DNA from: Thermogemmatispora carboxidivorans
GTDB lineage: Bacteria > Chloroflexota > Ktedonobacteria > Ktedonobacterales > Ktedonobacteraceae
Length of the DNA stretch: 64,000 bases
Direction of reading: 5' to 3'
Assembly: GCF_000702505.1 (NCBI RefSeq)
Contig: NZ_JNIM01000001.1
Span: 4,030,001-4,094,000, forward strand
Shown: positions 1 to 8,960 of the stretch, in pieces
Layout: every line of letters starts with the position of its first letter
How positions within the stretch are numbered: the first letter of the stretch is position 1
Program-made: the position numbers and the translations under genes
The notes under the pieces: generated by a model
What the model was told of the DNA's origin: nothing
The model's input: the letters and a program-made list of their open reading frames with translations, nothing else
The model's database searches: none

Positions 1-13
1 GGAGGAGAGTCAT

Positions 14-726
14 GTGGCAGGGGTCTCGATCCGCTTGTGGATACTGAAAGATTTCCAGAGGATGTACGCGACGGCCCAGCAGCTCGGTGGCAGGGGTCTC
101 GATCCGCTTGCGGATTCTGAAAGTGCATTCACGATTGAGGAGAGCGATGATGCAACAACGTGGCAGGGGTCTCGATCCGCTTGCGGATTCTGAAAGTCGT
201 CTTTTCATTGCATGTTGGCTTTTCTTCTGTGGTGGCAGGGGTCTCGATCCGCTTGCGGATTCTGAAAGATAGCACGGATAGATACCGAGCGAAGATAGCC
301 TCCAGCGTGGCAGGGATCTCGATCCGCTTGCGGATTCTGAAAGCTGCTGGCAGAGGTGTTTGAAGAAAAGAGAGAGCAGAGTGGCAGGGGGGTCGATCCG
401 CACGAGGATTCTGAAAGCTCGAAAGAGGAACTAGCGCGCCGATTACAGTGCACGTGGCAGGGGTCTCGATCCGCACGAGGATTCTGAAAGGGACTGATAC
501 GCCATACACAAGCAGATCGCCTCAGCAAGTGGCAGGGGTCTCGATCCGCTTGTGGATTCTGAAAGGTGGATACTGAAAGGCCTCGATGATCGCCACCCAC
601 CCATCTGCCAGATCCGAGCGGCAGGGGGGTCGATCCGCTTGCGGATTCTGAAAGATGAGAATGGACAGCGATCTCTTCACGATATCAACGTGGCAGGGGC
701 TTCGATCCGTAAGGGGATACTGAAAG
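14..726 (+). CRISPR. CRISPR array 1 (leader-distal part, 10 repeats)
   Basis: Ten 37-nt repeats start at 14, 87, 160, 232, 307, 381, 454, 529, 618 and 690, separated by spacers of 35-38 nt (the eighth interval also holds a 14-nt partial repeat). Repeats begin GTGGCAGGGG, contain CGATCCGC and end CTGAAAG. The last repeat (690-726) is the most degenerate, with CTTCGATCCGTAAGGGG in its middle, and the repeat at 618 begins GCGG. Decay at the right end plus the GAAAG 3' end (the usual crRNA 5' handle side) place the leader to the left, outside the window, with rightward transcription. The loop segment varies: TTGTGG, TTGCGG and ACGAGG forms are mixed. No cas gene is adjacent. Confidence 0.97.
566..579 (+). 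repeat. partial tandem duplication of a CRISPR repeat end
   Basis: Directly after the repeat at 529-565 the sequence GTGGATACTGAAAG repeats the last 14 nt of a repeat. It matches the GGATACTG form rather than the GGATTCTG of the repeat it follows. It therefore looks like the scar of a recombination or slippage event between two repeat variants and not a simple stutter. Confidence 0.8.
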
Positions 727-743
727 CAGCACAAGCAATAAAA

Positions 744-772
744 GCGCGGAGGAGGCTCTCCCTCCCCCGCGC
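744..772 (-). terminator. rho-independent terminator of the DUF1801 gene
   Basis: Read on the minus strand, a GC-rich hairpin (6 bp GCGCGG/CCGCGC, a 1x1 mismatch, then 5 bp GGAGG/CCTCC, 5-nt loop) is followed by TTTTATT. It lies about 100 nt past the DUF1801 stop and just beyond the last repeat of CRISPR array 1, so it may also stop array read-through. Confidence 0.7.
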
Positions 773-870
773 CTGCAGTCAACCAATCACAACAAGGAGC
801 CTATCGCCCAGGCAGCTCAGCCCGGACCTGGTCAGCCGCGACACCACCCCCCAACCACAGCCCAGCAACC

Positions 871-1335
871 TCAGCCCACCGCCCGCCTGAGTAGCTCCCT
901 GATCCGCTCCTCCTCAGAAGGCCCCAGCGCCGTCAGCGCATAGGCCGTCGGCCACATCTGTCCCTCATCCAGATGAGCCACATCGTTGAAACCCAGCGTC
1001 GCATAGCGCGTCTTGAACTTCTGCGCCGGCTGGAAAAAACAGAGAATCTTGCCATCCCGCGCATAAGCCGGCATCCCATACCACGTACGCGGCGCCAGCT
1101 CCGGTACACACTCCTTCACCAGCTCGTGCAAGCGCAGCGCTAAACTGCGATCCGGCTCGCTCAGCTCGGCAATCTTCGCCAACACCTCCTGCTCGCCCTG
1201 CTCCCGATCCTTGCTGGCCTTCAGCTCGCGCGCCCGCTCCCTCATCGCCGCGCGCTCGGCCTCCGAAAAGCCCTCAGATCCCTGACCTCTGGCTCCGGCC
1301 CCCTGGGGCCTCCCCAGCTTATCAGCCTGACTCAT
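871..1335 (-). CDS. DUF1801 (YdhG/CyaY-like) protein
   Basis: A 154-aa soluble protein. The C-terminal ~90 residues have the DUF1801 pattern: an acidic helix, a TWYGMPAY segment, a strand with CFFQPAQKF, and a terminal helix rich in E and R. The N-terminal third is charged and helical, the '[19 protein letters not shown]' type of extension seen in many actinobacterial and Chloroflexota members. DUF1801 proteins are small frataxin-fold proteins of uncertain role, sometimes annotated as iron chaperones. The ATG at 1335 is preceded by AGGAGG 11 nt upstream; an in-frame TTG at 1344 lies too close to that site. It is the last gene of a minus-strand pair with the GH4 enzyme, but a 169-nt gap makes co-transcription uncertain. 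Confidence 0.85.
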   Translation of the reverse strand: MSQADKLGRPQGAGARGQGSEGFSEAERAAMRERARELKASKDREQGEQEVLAKIAELSEPDRSLALRLHELVKECVPELAPRTWYGMPAYARDGKILCFFQPAQKFKTRYATLGFNDVAHLDEGQMWPTAYALTALGPSEEERIRELLRRAVG

Positions 1336-1504
1336 ACCAAACAAAACCTCCTCTCATATCCAGCGCATTGCAGCCATCCACAGGCCATCAACAGCCCCAA
1401 CCGGTCCAGCCCAGCAGGCAGCCACAACAGCCGACACGCTCATATACAAGCTTTATTCTCTCTGACCAGCAGCCAGACGGCAACGCCCCACCCTCATTCA
1501 CCTA

Positions 1505-2812
1505 CTAGGCAAAGGCCGTCAAAGCGGCCCGCTCAGCCTCCCACAACTCATCAAAGAGCTGGCTCAGCTCCTCCAGCGAACAGACCGCCGCACTCAACGG
1601 ATCAAGGAACAACGCATAGCGCGCCGGCTCTCGCCGTCCCGTCAGCAGCGCCTCACAGAGCAACTCGTGTACCGCCATATGGGCCCGATCCAGGGCCGCC
1701 AACTGCTCCGGCAGCCGTCCGAAATGAACAGGCTGCACCCCATTGCGATCCACCAGACAGGCCACCTCGACACAGCCATCCGGCAGATTCTCAATCAGTC
1801 CCACGTTGCGCACATTGCCATAAATCACCGTTGGCCTGCCCGTCACGATAGCCTCGATGATCTGAGAACCATACTCAAGGCTGCGCTCCCAGGGAATATC
1901 ACGCTCGCCCGCCAGCATCTCCTCAATGGCATGCTCGCCCTCGCGACGCCAGATCGGCCAGTTACGGGCATAAAAGCCCGACTCGCCCAGATAGCCGGCC
2001 CGACCATAGCGCGCGATCAACTCCGGGCGCTTACGGAAATACGGCACATACTCCGAAAAATGCCCGCTGCTCTCCGTCACAAAGGCCCCCAAATGGAGCA
2101 TCGTCTCAAAGCGCACCGGGTCCAGCTCGTAGATCTCGGGCCGCCGCGCGCACTCGCGCAGACGCGGATACAGATCCTCGCCCCGCCAGCGCAGCTCAGT
2201 AAACCAGGCCAGATGGTTGATCCCAGCGCAGCGCCATTCCAGCTCTTCGTAAGGCACCTCCAGATAATGCGCCAACTGGCGCGAAGTCCACTGCACACTA
2301 TGGCACAGCCCCACCACGCGCAGGCGCGTCCCCCGCAGAGCCGCCAGCGTCAGCGCCGACATCGGATTCGTATAGTTCAGCACCCAGGCTCGCGGACACA
2401 GCTCCTCGGCATCGCGCAGGATCGCCAGCCAGGCCGGCCCCGTACGTAGCGCCTTGAAGATCCCTCCTGGACCAATCGTATCGCCGATACACTGATCGAT
2501 CCCATATTTCAAAGGAATCTCGTAGTCCTGGCGCACATAGTCTAGCCCGGCCACCTCAATCGTATTGATCAAGAAATCGCTGCCCGCCATCACCTTGCGC
2601 CGCTCCGTCGAGGCCTCGACCCGCCAGCGCTTGCCACTGCGCTCGATCAGCTTCTCGGCGATACGGTGGGCCAGCTCCAGCCGCCGCGCATCCACATCAA
2701 CCAGGGCAAAGGTCCCCTCATCCAGCCCCTCGCAGAACAGCACATCGGTCATCAGTTGACGAGCAAAGACAGCGCTCCCGGCGCCCATCATGGTGATCTT
2801 CACGTGGGTCAC
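1505..2812 (-). CDS. GH4 family NAD-dependent glycosidase (alpha-galactosidase/alpha-glucosidase type)
   Basis: 435 aa, the usual GH4 length. The N-terminus is a Rossmann fold (MMGAGSAVFARQL) that would bind NAD+. Further in are NYTNPMSA, GLCHSVQ (Cys and His that hold the catalytic Mn2+ in the family) and AGINHLAWF. GH4 enzymes cleave glycosides by oxidation at C3 followed by elimination, and the N-terminal pattern is closest to the MelA/alpha-glucosidase branch; the exact sugar cannot be told from sequence. The GTG at 2812 is chosen because AAGGAGG stands 9 nt before it and because the product then begins just ahead of the Rossmann strand; a longer frame to 2902 has no ribosome site. The enzyme is cytoplasmic (no signal peptide). 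Confidence 0.9.
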   Translation of the reverse strand: MTHVKITMMGAGSAVFARQLMTDVLFCEGLDEGTFALVDVDARRLELAHRIAEKLIERSGKRWRVEASTERRKVMAGSDFLINTIEVAGLDYVRQDYEIPLKYGIDQCIGDTIGPGGIFKALRTGPAWLAILRDAEELCPRAWVLNYTNPMSALTLAALRGTRLRVVGLCHSVQWTSRQLAHYLEVPYEELEWRCAGINHLAWFTELRWRGEDLYPRLRECARRPEIYELDPVRFETMLHLGAFVTESSGHFSEYVPYFRKRPELIARYGRAGYLGESGFYARNWPIWRREGEHAIEEMLAGERDIPWERSLEYGSQIIEAIVTGRPTVIYGNVRNVGLIENLPDGCVEVACLVDRNGVQPVHFGRLPEQLAALDRAHMAVHELLCEALLTGRREPARYALFLDPLSAAVCSLEELSQLFDELWEAERAALTAFA

Positions 2813-2998
2813 GACCTCATGCCTCCTTGGCGCTCGCGGCGCGGTAGCCTGAGCCGACCGACCGCAGCCACCGGCGTACCGCCATGCCAGATTGTCCATC
2901 ATCTGCAGTCAGTATAGCATCTGCCGCAGGCCACGGGTGAGCCATCTAGCCTGGTCCCGCTTTGCCAGAGAGCGCCGAGGGACGCGACCCTTGCTCGC

Positions 2999-3027
2999 TT
3001 GACATGGCTGCCACGATCTGCTATACA
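2999..3027 (+). promoter_or_regulatory. promoter for the TPP riboswitch/transporter unit
   Basis: TTGACA (2999-3004) is separated by exactly 17 nt from TATACA (3022-3027). Transcription would start near 3034, just before the riboswitch aptamer, which supports the call. Confidence 0.75.
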
Positions 3028-3071
3028 GGTAGCAGGCAACACCGTTGCAGATAAAGGAGAAACAGGCAGTC

Positions 3072-3206
<135 letters not shown>

Positions 3207-3221
3207 ACTTGATCCTATTGC

Positions 3222-3242
3222 CTGCCCCGCACGCTGGGGCAG
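3222..3242 (+). other. hairpin downstream of the TPP aptamer
   Basis: CTGCCCC and GGGGCAG form a perfect 7-bp stem with loop GCACGCT. Its place just after the aptamer suggests a role in the expression platform. There is no T tract, so termination here would need another mechanism. The remaining 280 nt up to the transporter start show no gene. Confidence 0.45.
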
Positions 3243-3525
3243 CCCCAAAGCGAGCAGCCTGACGATCCCGAGGTGCTGGCGAAGAGAGAGGCGCGAGCCA
3301 GCACCTTCTTTCTTTAGCATCAACGCCCCACCCGATCAGCCAGCTCCCCCACCGACGCCAACAGAGCAACCGCAGCCCCTCTGTCGCCCTTTGGCCAGAC
3401 CGGCGCGCGCTCTCACTCACTCCCGTGGCTGCCTCTCGGCGAACCATCCAGGCTGTGGTTAGTCCTGCCAGCGGCTTAACGCGCCCCATAGAGGGCGAGC
3501 CGCCCAAGAAAGGAGCAAGCCAATC

Positions 3526-5094
3526 ATGGAGCCAGCAATGGAGCCACAAGAATCAGGCAGCGGCATCTTGCAAGTACGGGGAGTAGAAGCAGACGACTTT
3601 CTCAAAGTCGAGCGCCACGGCATGGAGCCGATCCCCGAAGCTGATCGGCACGGCAGCGCGCGCGAGCTGGCACTTGTCTGGGCCGGAGCAATGGCCAATT
3701 ATCTCTCGCTCCTCACCGGCGCCCTGGCCATCGGGGCCCCGCTCGTGCTGGGCCTGAGCCAGGGACAGCTTGGCCTGCTCGACAGCGCCATCGCCATCCT
3801 CATCGGCTGCGCCCTGGCCGCCGCCCTGCACGGCTTGACCAGCGCCACCGGCGCCCGCACCGGCACCCCGCAAATGGTCTTTGCACGCGCCGTCTTTGGG
3901 CACCGTGGCGCCTATCTTGGCGCCTTCCTCACCTGGCTGATGGCCGTCGGCTGGTTCGCCGTCGACTGCGTCATCGGCGGCTGGGCCCTGGTGCAGCTCG
4001 CCAGCCTGGCCGGCATCCCCAGAACGCCACAGACCGCCCTCATCGCCATCGCCCTCGTCCTCATCGCCTCCGTCATCGTCGCCGTCTACGGACACCAGAC
4101 CGTCCACGTCTTCGAAAAGTACGGGGCCATCGTCTTCATGGCCTTCTGCCTCTTACTCTTCATTGTCCTCTTCCCGCGCATCAACTGGAGCCTGCCGACC
4201 ACAGTTCACGGGCCGGCGCGCCTGGCCGCCATCGTCACCGGCGGCGGCTTCATCTATGCCCTGATCGCCTCCTGGATTCCCTTCGCCTCCGACTACTCGC
4301 GCTACCTGCCCACGCGCACGCGCCCCGGGCGTATCGCCTGGTGGGCCGGCCTGGGCATCGGCCTGCCCACGGCCCTGTTGGGCATTCTGGGCGTCGCCCT
4401 GGCCACCATCAACCCGGCCAATCCCGACCTCCTGAGCGTCATCACCGGCGCGGCGCCGCCCTGGCTGCTGGTCCCCTTCCTGCTCTTCGTCGTCCTGGGC
4501 GAAATCTGGGCCAACTACTTCGACGTCTACACCGCCGGCCTGGTAGCCCTGGCAATGGACATCCCGCTCCGGCGCTGGTGGTCGGCCCTGCTCTGCGGCA
4601 TTGTCGGAGCGGTGGGCGTCTTCTGGATCGGCCTCTTCTCCCATTTCAGCTTCAGCGAGGCCCAGACCTACAGCGAGCTGGTTAATCGCTTCCTCAACGT
4701 CTACATCGACTTCCTGCTCCTGACCTACCTGTGGGTGCCGGCCTGGGCCGCCGTGCTCCTTATCGACTTCTTTGTCCTGCATCGTGGCAACTACGCTGCC
4801 GCAGAGCTGACGCGCGGGCGGGCCGGACGCTACTGGTTCAGCGGTGGTGTGGCCTGGCGAGCCGTTCTCTCCTGGCTGGTGGGCTTCGCTGCTACAATCC
4901 CCTTCATCGGCTCGGCGACCTTACCCTGGCTGAGTCAGCCGTGGCAGGGGCCATTCGCCCACCTGTTAGGCGGCATGGACCTGAGCGGCATCATTGGGGC
5001 TGTTGTCAGCGGCCTGCTCTACCTCCTGCTGAACCTGCCCCGCCTGCGCCGGCAGCAGGCTGCAAGGAGATCGGAAACAGCAGCAGCCAGCTAA
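3526..5094 (+). CDS. cytX: NCS1-family transporter, probable hydroxymethylpyrimidine/thiamine precursor permease (CytX-like)
   Basis: 522 aa with about 12 hydrophobic segments and the nucleobase:cation symporter-1 pattern. It has a hydrophilic N-terminus of ~45 residues, then WAGAMANYLSL in TM1, GARTGTPQMVFARAVFG (the NCS1 RxGxP-type motif) near residue 115, and WIPFASDYSRYLP near residue 260, typical of purine/cytosine permeases. NCS1 members move nucleobases, allantoin, hydantoin or the thiamine pyrimidine HMP together with a cation. The TPP riboswitch in its leader points to HMP or a related thiamine precursor, as in CytX. ATG 3526 follows AAAGGAG by 11 nt. It is a single-gene unit ending in a strong terminator. 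The substrate is inferred from the riboswitch, not from binding residues. Confidence 0.88.
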   Translation: MEPAMEPQESGSGILQVRGVEADDFLKVERHGMEPIPEADRHGSARELALVWAGAMANYLSLLTGALAIGAPLVLGLSQGQLGLLDSAIAILIGCALAAALHGLTSATGARTGTPQMVFARAVFGHRGAYLGAFLTWLMAVGWFAVDCVIGGWALVQLASLAGIPRTPQTALIAIALVLIASVIVAVYGHQTVHVFEKYGAIVFMAFCLLLFIVLFPRINWSLPTTVHGPARLAAIVTGGGFIYALIASWIPFASDYSRYLPTRTRPGRIAWWAGLGIGLPTALLGILGVALATINPANPDLLSVITGAAPPWLLVPFLLFVVLGEIWANYFDVYTAGLVALAMDIPLRRWWSALLCGIVGAVGVFWIGLFSHFSFSEAQTYSELVNRFLNVYIDFLLLTYLWVPAWAAVLLIDFFVLHRGNYAAAELTRGRAGRYWFSGGVAWRAVLSWLVGFAATIPFIGSATLPWLSQPWQGPFAHLLGGMDLSGIIGAVVSGLLYLLLNLPRLRRQQAARRSETAAAS

Positions 5095-5169
5095 GCAGGC
5101 TCTCATTCCGCAATCTATACGGCCAGAGCCACAAGGCTAGCGCCGGGGACAGATAGAGGCCGCTGAGGC

Positions 5170-5192
5170 GGGCCTTCGGAAACCGAAGGCCC
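5170..5192 (+). terminator. terminator after the NCS1 transporter gene
   Basis: GGGCCTTCGG and CCGAAGGCCC make a perfect 10-bp stem with an AAA loop, followed by TGTCTCTC. It lies 75 nt past the transporter stop. A second perfect 7-bp hairpin (AGCCGCC, loop GCT, GGCGGCT, 5252-5268) stands between it and queE and may belong to the queE leader. Confidence 0.75.
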
Positions 5193-5400
5193 TGTCTCTC
5201 CGTCCCAGTCACGCTTGACAGACCAGAGAAAATCTAGCCAGAAGGACCCTCAGCCGCCGCTGGCGGCTCCTCTCTCCTCCCTCTCCCGAGAACGTCGAGC
5301 GACGGGATTGGGAAGCATTCAGGGAGCCGGCCAATAAGACAAGCCGAGAGCTAGCAAAACAGAGACGAGGTCAATCAAGAGAAGAGACGGGTTTCTGACG

Positions 5401-6102
5401 ATGCTGGTGATGGAAATCTATCGCTCGATCCAGGGCGAGGGCAGCCTGATGGGCGTGCCGACAACGTTTGTGCGCTTCTTCGCCTGCAACCTGCGCTGCT
5501 CGTGGTGCGATACCAAGTACTCGTGGAGCGTGCGCGAAGGCGGCAGTTGGGAAACGCTCCCTCCCGAGACAGTGGCGGAGCGCGTGGCCGCCCTGGGCGC
5601 TCGCCATGTGGTGCTGACCGGCGGTGAGCCAACGCTCCAGAAAGAGCTACCGCAGCTCGCCACCCTGCTGAAAGCCCAGGGCCACCACCTGACCATCGAG
5701 ACGAACGCTACCATTTTCCCCGCCCTGGTCGTGCCGCTGATCGATCTGTGGAGCCTCTCGCCCAAGCTGCCCAGTGCCGGCAGCGGCGCCAACTACCTGC
5801 GCCATCCCATCATTGAGCAGTTTCTGCATAGCCTGGCCCCCATGCAGCAGCAGTGGAAATTTGTCGTGCGCGACGACTATGACGAGCAGGCCCTGCGCGC
5901 CTTGCTGGAAGCTCACCCGTTCTTCAAGGAGCGGCGCCTGCCCATTATCCTGCAGCCCGAGGGCGATGCCGCCTTGCCCGATTACCCCACCGCCCTGGCC
6001 CGGCTGGCCGAGCGCGTGCGCGACCCCTTCTGGGATCAGTACAATGTGCGCGTGCTGCCGCAGCTGCATATCCTGATCTGGGGACGCCGCCGCCTGGTCT
6101 AG
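5401..6102 (+). CDS. queE: 7-carboxy-7-deazaguanine synthase (radical SAM)
   Basis: 233 aa. It carries IQGEGSLMG near the N-terminus, then the radical-SAM cluster C29-x3-C33-x2-C36 in ACNLRCSWCDTKY, and VVLTGGEPTLQ near residue 78, all diagnostic of QueE. The enzyme turns 6-carboxytetrahydropterin into 7-carboxy-7-deazaguanine, the ring contraction on the way to queuosine or other 7-deazapurines, using SAM and a 4Fe-4S cluster in the cytoplasm. The start at 5401 has only a weak purine stretch ahead of it; an ATG three codons later is equally possible. No QueC, QueD or QueF gene is in the window, so it stands alone. Deazapurine DNA modification uses the same precursor, but no Dpd-type gene is visible here. 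Confidence 0.93.
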   Translation: MLVMEIYRSIQGEGSLMGVPTTFVRFFACNLRCSWCDTKYSWSVREGGSWETLPPETVAERVAALGARHVVLTGGEPTLQKELPQLATLLKAQGHHLTIETNATIFPALVVPLIDLWSLSPKLPSAGSGANYLRHPIIEQFLHSLAPMQQQWKFVVRDDYDEQALRALLEAHPFFKERRLPIILQPEGDAALPDYPTALARLAERVRDPFWDQYNVRVLPQLHILIWGRRRLV

Positions 6103-6386
6103 CCCCAGGGAGACAAGGAAAAAGGGAGGAAGAGAGGAAGGAAGGAAGGAAGAGGAGAAGGGCCGCTGGCAGGCAGCTCAGGGAGAATGGGCTTTCCCTG
6201 CCCTGCTTTCGGCTTCCCTGCTACAGCTAGAAGTGTAGCCGATCTACGTGAAAAGTCAACTTTCATCGGGTTTCGCGGAACAAATGGCCCAACTCTCCTA
6301 GTATGCCCCCTCTGCCTCCCTCGCGTACCCTACCTCACTGCCTATGCTCTGTCGGCTAAGTGCTCTCCTCCTGCCTAGCTGCTCCC

Positions 6387-6416
6387 TTGACAGCGTTGAG
6401 CACAGAAAGCTATATC
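6387..6416 (+). promoter_or_regulatory. promoter of the GH30 gene
   Basis: TTGACA (6387-6392) and TATATC (6411-6416) are spaced by 18 nt. The expected start near 6423 leaves a 230-nt leader containing the twin palindromes at 6475-6517. The rest of the 6103-6652 intergenic stretch holds a purine-rich GGAA run (6121-6165) and no gene. Confidence 0.6.
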
Positions 6417-6474
6417 TCTCATTGAGTATCTTTCATCTTAAGTAGTCACTCACATTCAAGATAATCCATAGTTC

Positions 6475-6517
6475 GCTGAAAATTTTCAGCAAGGGAAATG
6501 AGACTGAAAATTTTCAA
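6475..6517. promoter_or_regulatory. twin palindromic operator upstream of GH30
   Basis: GCTGAAAATTTTCAGC at 6475-6490 is a perfect 16-bp palindrome. A second copy, CTGAAAATTTTCAA at 6504-6517, repeats 13 of its central 14 bases, with centres 28 bp apart. Two near-identical dyads just downstream of the promoter look like repressor sites that control the secreted glycosidase. The cognate regulator is not in the window. Confidence 0.7.
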
Positions 6518-6652
6518 GCAGGGAACACAGGAAAGTGAGCGTGGTACCCTTCTCCCCTTCTAGGAGAAGCGAGGCCGCCTCACTCAACGTGGCCCGCGAG
6601 AGAGCGAACCACACAGGCAGTCGTTGCTTTGGCTGCTCAAGGAGGAAAAGCC

Positions 6653-8551
6653 ATGTCTAGCAATCAGCCGGCAAGGAGAGCCGGCAGGCTCCTTGTTGGT
6701 GTCCTACTGCTGACGAGCCTCGCCGTCAGCGCCGCCCTCCCTCTCTCAACGCACACGGCCTACGCCGCCTCAACGATTAGCGTGAACGGGGCGACGCGCT
6801 ATCAGACGATCGATGGCTTCGGCTTCTCCGGCGCCTTTGGTCCCGCCCAGGAGCTGGAGCAGTCTCCCAGCAGCACCCAACGTCAAATTCTGGATCTGCT
6901 CTTCAGTACCAGCAGCGGAGCCGGCTTCTCGATCCTGCGCAACTTGCTGCCCTCGGACCAGGCCCACACCATTGAACCCACCAGCCCCGGCAGTCCAAAT
7001 GCCACACCAACCTACGTCTGGGACCACGATAGCTGGGGCCAGGTCTGGCTTTCCAAGCAGGCCCAGAGCTACGGCGTCACGCAGTTCTACGGCGACGCCT
7101 GGAGCGCCCCCGGCTTCATGAAGACCAACGGCAATGAGACCAACGGCGGCGCTCTCTGCGGCTCACCTGGCGCCAGCTGCAGCAGCGGCGACTGGCGCCA
7201 GGCCTACGCCAACTACCTGCTACAGTACTACCGCGACTACCTCAGCGATGGCATCCGCCTCACCCAGATCGGCGCCTTCAACGAGCCAAATCTCTCGACC
7301 TACTATTCGAGCATGGTCATGAATCCGACCCAGACCGCCGACTTTGTGGCCATCCTGGGGCCAACGCTGCGCGCGGCAGGCGTAACGCCACAGGTGGTCT
7401 GCTGCGACGGCGAGGGCTGGGACAGCGCCCAAAGCTACGCCAACGGCATCCTCGCTAACCCAACGGCCAATAGCTACCTCGACCTCTTCTCCAGCCACGG
7501 CTATACCGCTCCCCCGACGACCCCCATCACGGGACTGGGCAGCCGCCATGTCTGGCAAACGGAATGGGCCAAGTTCGATACGGCAGACTATAGTTGGGAT
7601 GACGGCAGCGATGGCTCCGGCTTCTACTGGGCCCAGCAGATCTACACGGGCCTGACCGCCGCCAATCTGAACGCCTTCTTCTATTGGTGGGGCGTCAACT
7701 TCAACGCCAGCGATAATGGCTATCTGATTAATGTGGTCAACGGCAGCGTGACCCCGGCCAAACGCCTGTGGAGCTTCGCCAACTATAGCCGCTTTGTGCG
7801 CCCCGGCGCAACCCGCATCGGCGCTACCAGCAGCGATACGACGCTGGAGGTGACGGCTTTTCTCAATACCAATGGGACGCTGGCCATCGTGGTCCTCAAT
7901 ACCTCTTCCAACGCTGTGCCAGTGACGCTCTCGCTGCAGGGCCTCTCTCTGCCCGCCAGCACCAGCGCGGTCCCTTATGTGACCGATGCTACTCATAATA
8001 CAGAGGCCCAGGCTCCGCTAAGCGTGCAGAATAACAGCTTCAGCACCACGATCGCCGCTCGCCAACTGGTGACCTACGTGATCGCTGGCAACTCCTCGGC
8101 AACGCCTACGCCCGCGCCTTCTCCAACAGTGGAACCCTCACCTGCTCCTTCGCCTACCGCAACACCAACAGCGACCGCGGCCCCCACTCCAACGCCAACG
8201 CCTTCCCCAACCCCGGGAGCGGGCGCCAGCTGTACGATCCATTATGCGGTCAACGCGCAGTGGCCCGGTGGCTTCAGTGCCCTGGTCCAGATTACCAATA
8301 CGGGGACGACCCCGATCAACGGCTGGCAGCTTCAATTTACCTTCCCCAACGGGCAAACGGTGACCCAGGGCTGGAACGGCTCCTTCAGTCAGAGCGGCAG
8401 CACGGTCACAGTGACCAATCTCTCGTATAACGCCATGATCCCAGTGGGCACCACGCTGGGCGCCTCGCCCGGCTTTAACGGGACCTGGAACGGCAGCAAT
8501 AACCCGCCCACAGGGTTCAGGCTGAACGGCCTCAACTGCGCCACTACCTAG
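6653..8551 (+). CDS. secreted GH30 xylanase/glucosidase-type enzyme with CBM2
   Basis: 632 aa. Residues 1-40 are a signal peptide (twin Arg, hydrophobic core, end near AYA-AS). A GH30 TIM barrel with its beta domain spans ~40-480, with the acid/base Glu in IGAFNEPN (E211) and the nucleophile Glu in WQTEWAK (E304). A Pro/Thr/Ser linker of ~45 residues leads to a CBM2 cellulose/xylan-binding module (~528-631) with AQWPGGF, conserved Trp residues and a terminal disulphide pair. GH30 includes glucuronoxylanases and beta-glucosidases; secretion plus CBM2 favours a hemicellulose substrate. ATG 6653 follows AAGGAGG by 8 nt; a frame extending to 6629 starts with TTG and is less likely. Its CBM2 resembles that of the pectate lyase at 36200-37660. 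Confidence 0.92.
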   Translation: MSSNQPARRAGRLLVGVLLLTSLAVSAALPLSTHTAYAASTISVNGATRYQTIDGFGFSGAFGPAQELEQSPSSTQRQILDLLFSTSSGAGFSILRNLLPSDQAHTIEPTSPGSPNATPTYVWDHDSWGQVWLSKQAQSYGVTQFYGDAWSAPGFMKTNGNETNGGALCGSPGASCSSGDWRQAYANYLLQYYRDYLSDGIRLTQIGAFNEPNLSTYYSSMVMNPTQTADFVAILGPTLRAAGVTPQVVCCDGEGWDSAQSYANGILANPTANSYLDLFSSHGYTAPPTTPITGLGSRHVWQTEWAKFDTADYSWDDGSDGSGFYWAQQIYTGLTAANLNAFFYWWGVNFNASDNGYLINVVNGSVTPAKRLWSFANYSRFVRPGATRIGATSSDTTLEVTAFLNTNGTLAIVVLNTSSNAVPVTLSLQGLSLPASTSAVPYVTDATHNTEAQAPLSVQNNSFSTTIAARQLVTYVIAGNSSATPTPAPSPTVEPSPAPSPTATPTATAAPTPTPTPSPTPGAGASCTIHYAVNAQWPGGFSALVQITNTGTTPINGWQLQFTFPNGQTVTQGWNGSFSQSGSTVTVTNLSYNAMIPVGTTLGASPGFNGTWNGSNNPPTGFRLNGLNCATT

Positions 8552-8644
8552 CTCAGACGGCCCTCGCCCAAGGTTGGGCAGCAGGCCATCGTCGGACTGG
8601 CCCCTCTCCGATGAGGTCTTGAGCGAGGCCAGATGAGTCCTCTC

Positions 8645-8676
8645 CTCTTCCTCTCTGCGATGGCAGAGAGGAAGAG
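8645..8676 (+). terminator. strong hairpin after the GH30 gene
   Basis: A perfect 14-bp stem, CTCTTCCTCTCTGC and its complement GCAGAGAGGAAGAG, encloses a GATG loop ~95 nt after the stop codon. There is no T tract, so it may act as a terminator or as a 3' mRNA stabiliser. The rest of 8552-8960 shows no gene. Confidence 0.55.
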
Positions 8677-8960
8677 AGCAAGGTCTCGCTCTATCCTGAG
8701 CCAGCTTCTTGCTGCAATGCCCAGGACAGCGCTGGCCTGTTCGCAGGGACGCCCGGCGCGTCACCCTCCTGACCGATCTTCGCTCCTCTACCCAGACGCG
8801 CTGCCGCTCCCATTGCCCTGGTCTCACGCTTTCTGCTATCATAGAAACAGTTGTGTTTTTCGATCTCCTCACGTTCGATGGGCTGTGCTCGCGCGATCAC
8901 TCGCTGATACGCCTGACGCCCAGCAGGATGTCTCGCGCATGTTCTTGAAGGGAGGCTCTC

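Noticed and set aside
3553..4782. Long minus-strand ORFs opposite the NCS1 transporter
   Set aside because: Antisense of hydrophobic codons gives Asp/Gly/Gln-rich nonsense; no start signals.
5215..5237. TTGACA upstream of queE as a promoter
   Set aside because: No acceptable -10 hexamer at 15-19 nt spacing.
5230..5400. preQ1 riboswitch before queE
   Set aside because: Only a plain GCC hairpin is present; the characteristic A-rich tail and short stem of a preQ1 aptamer are missing.
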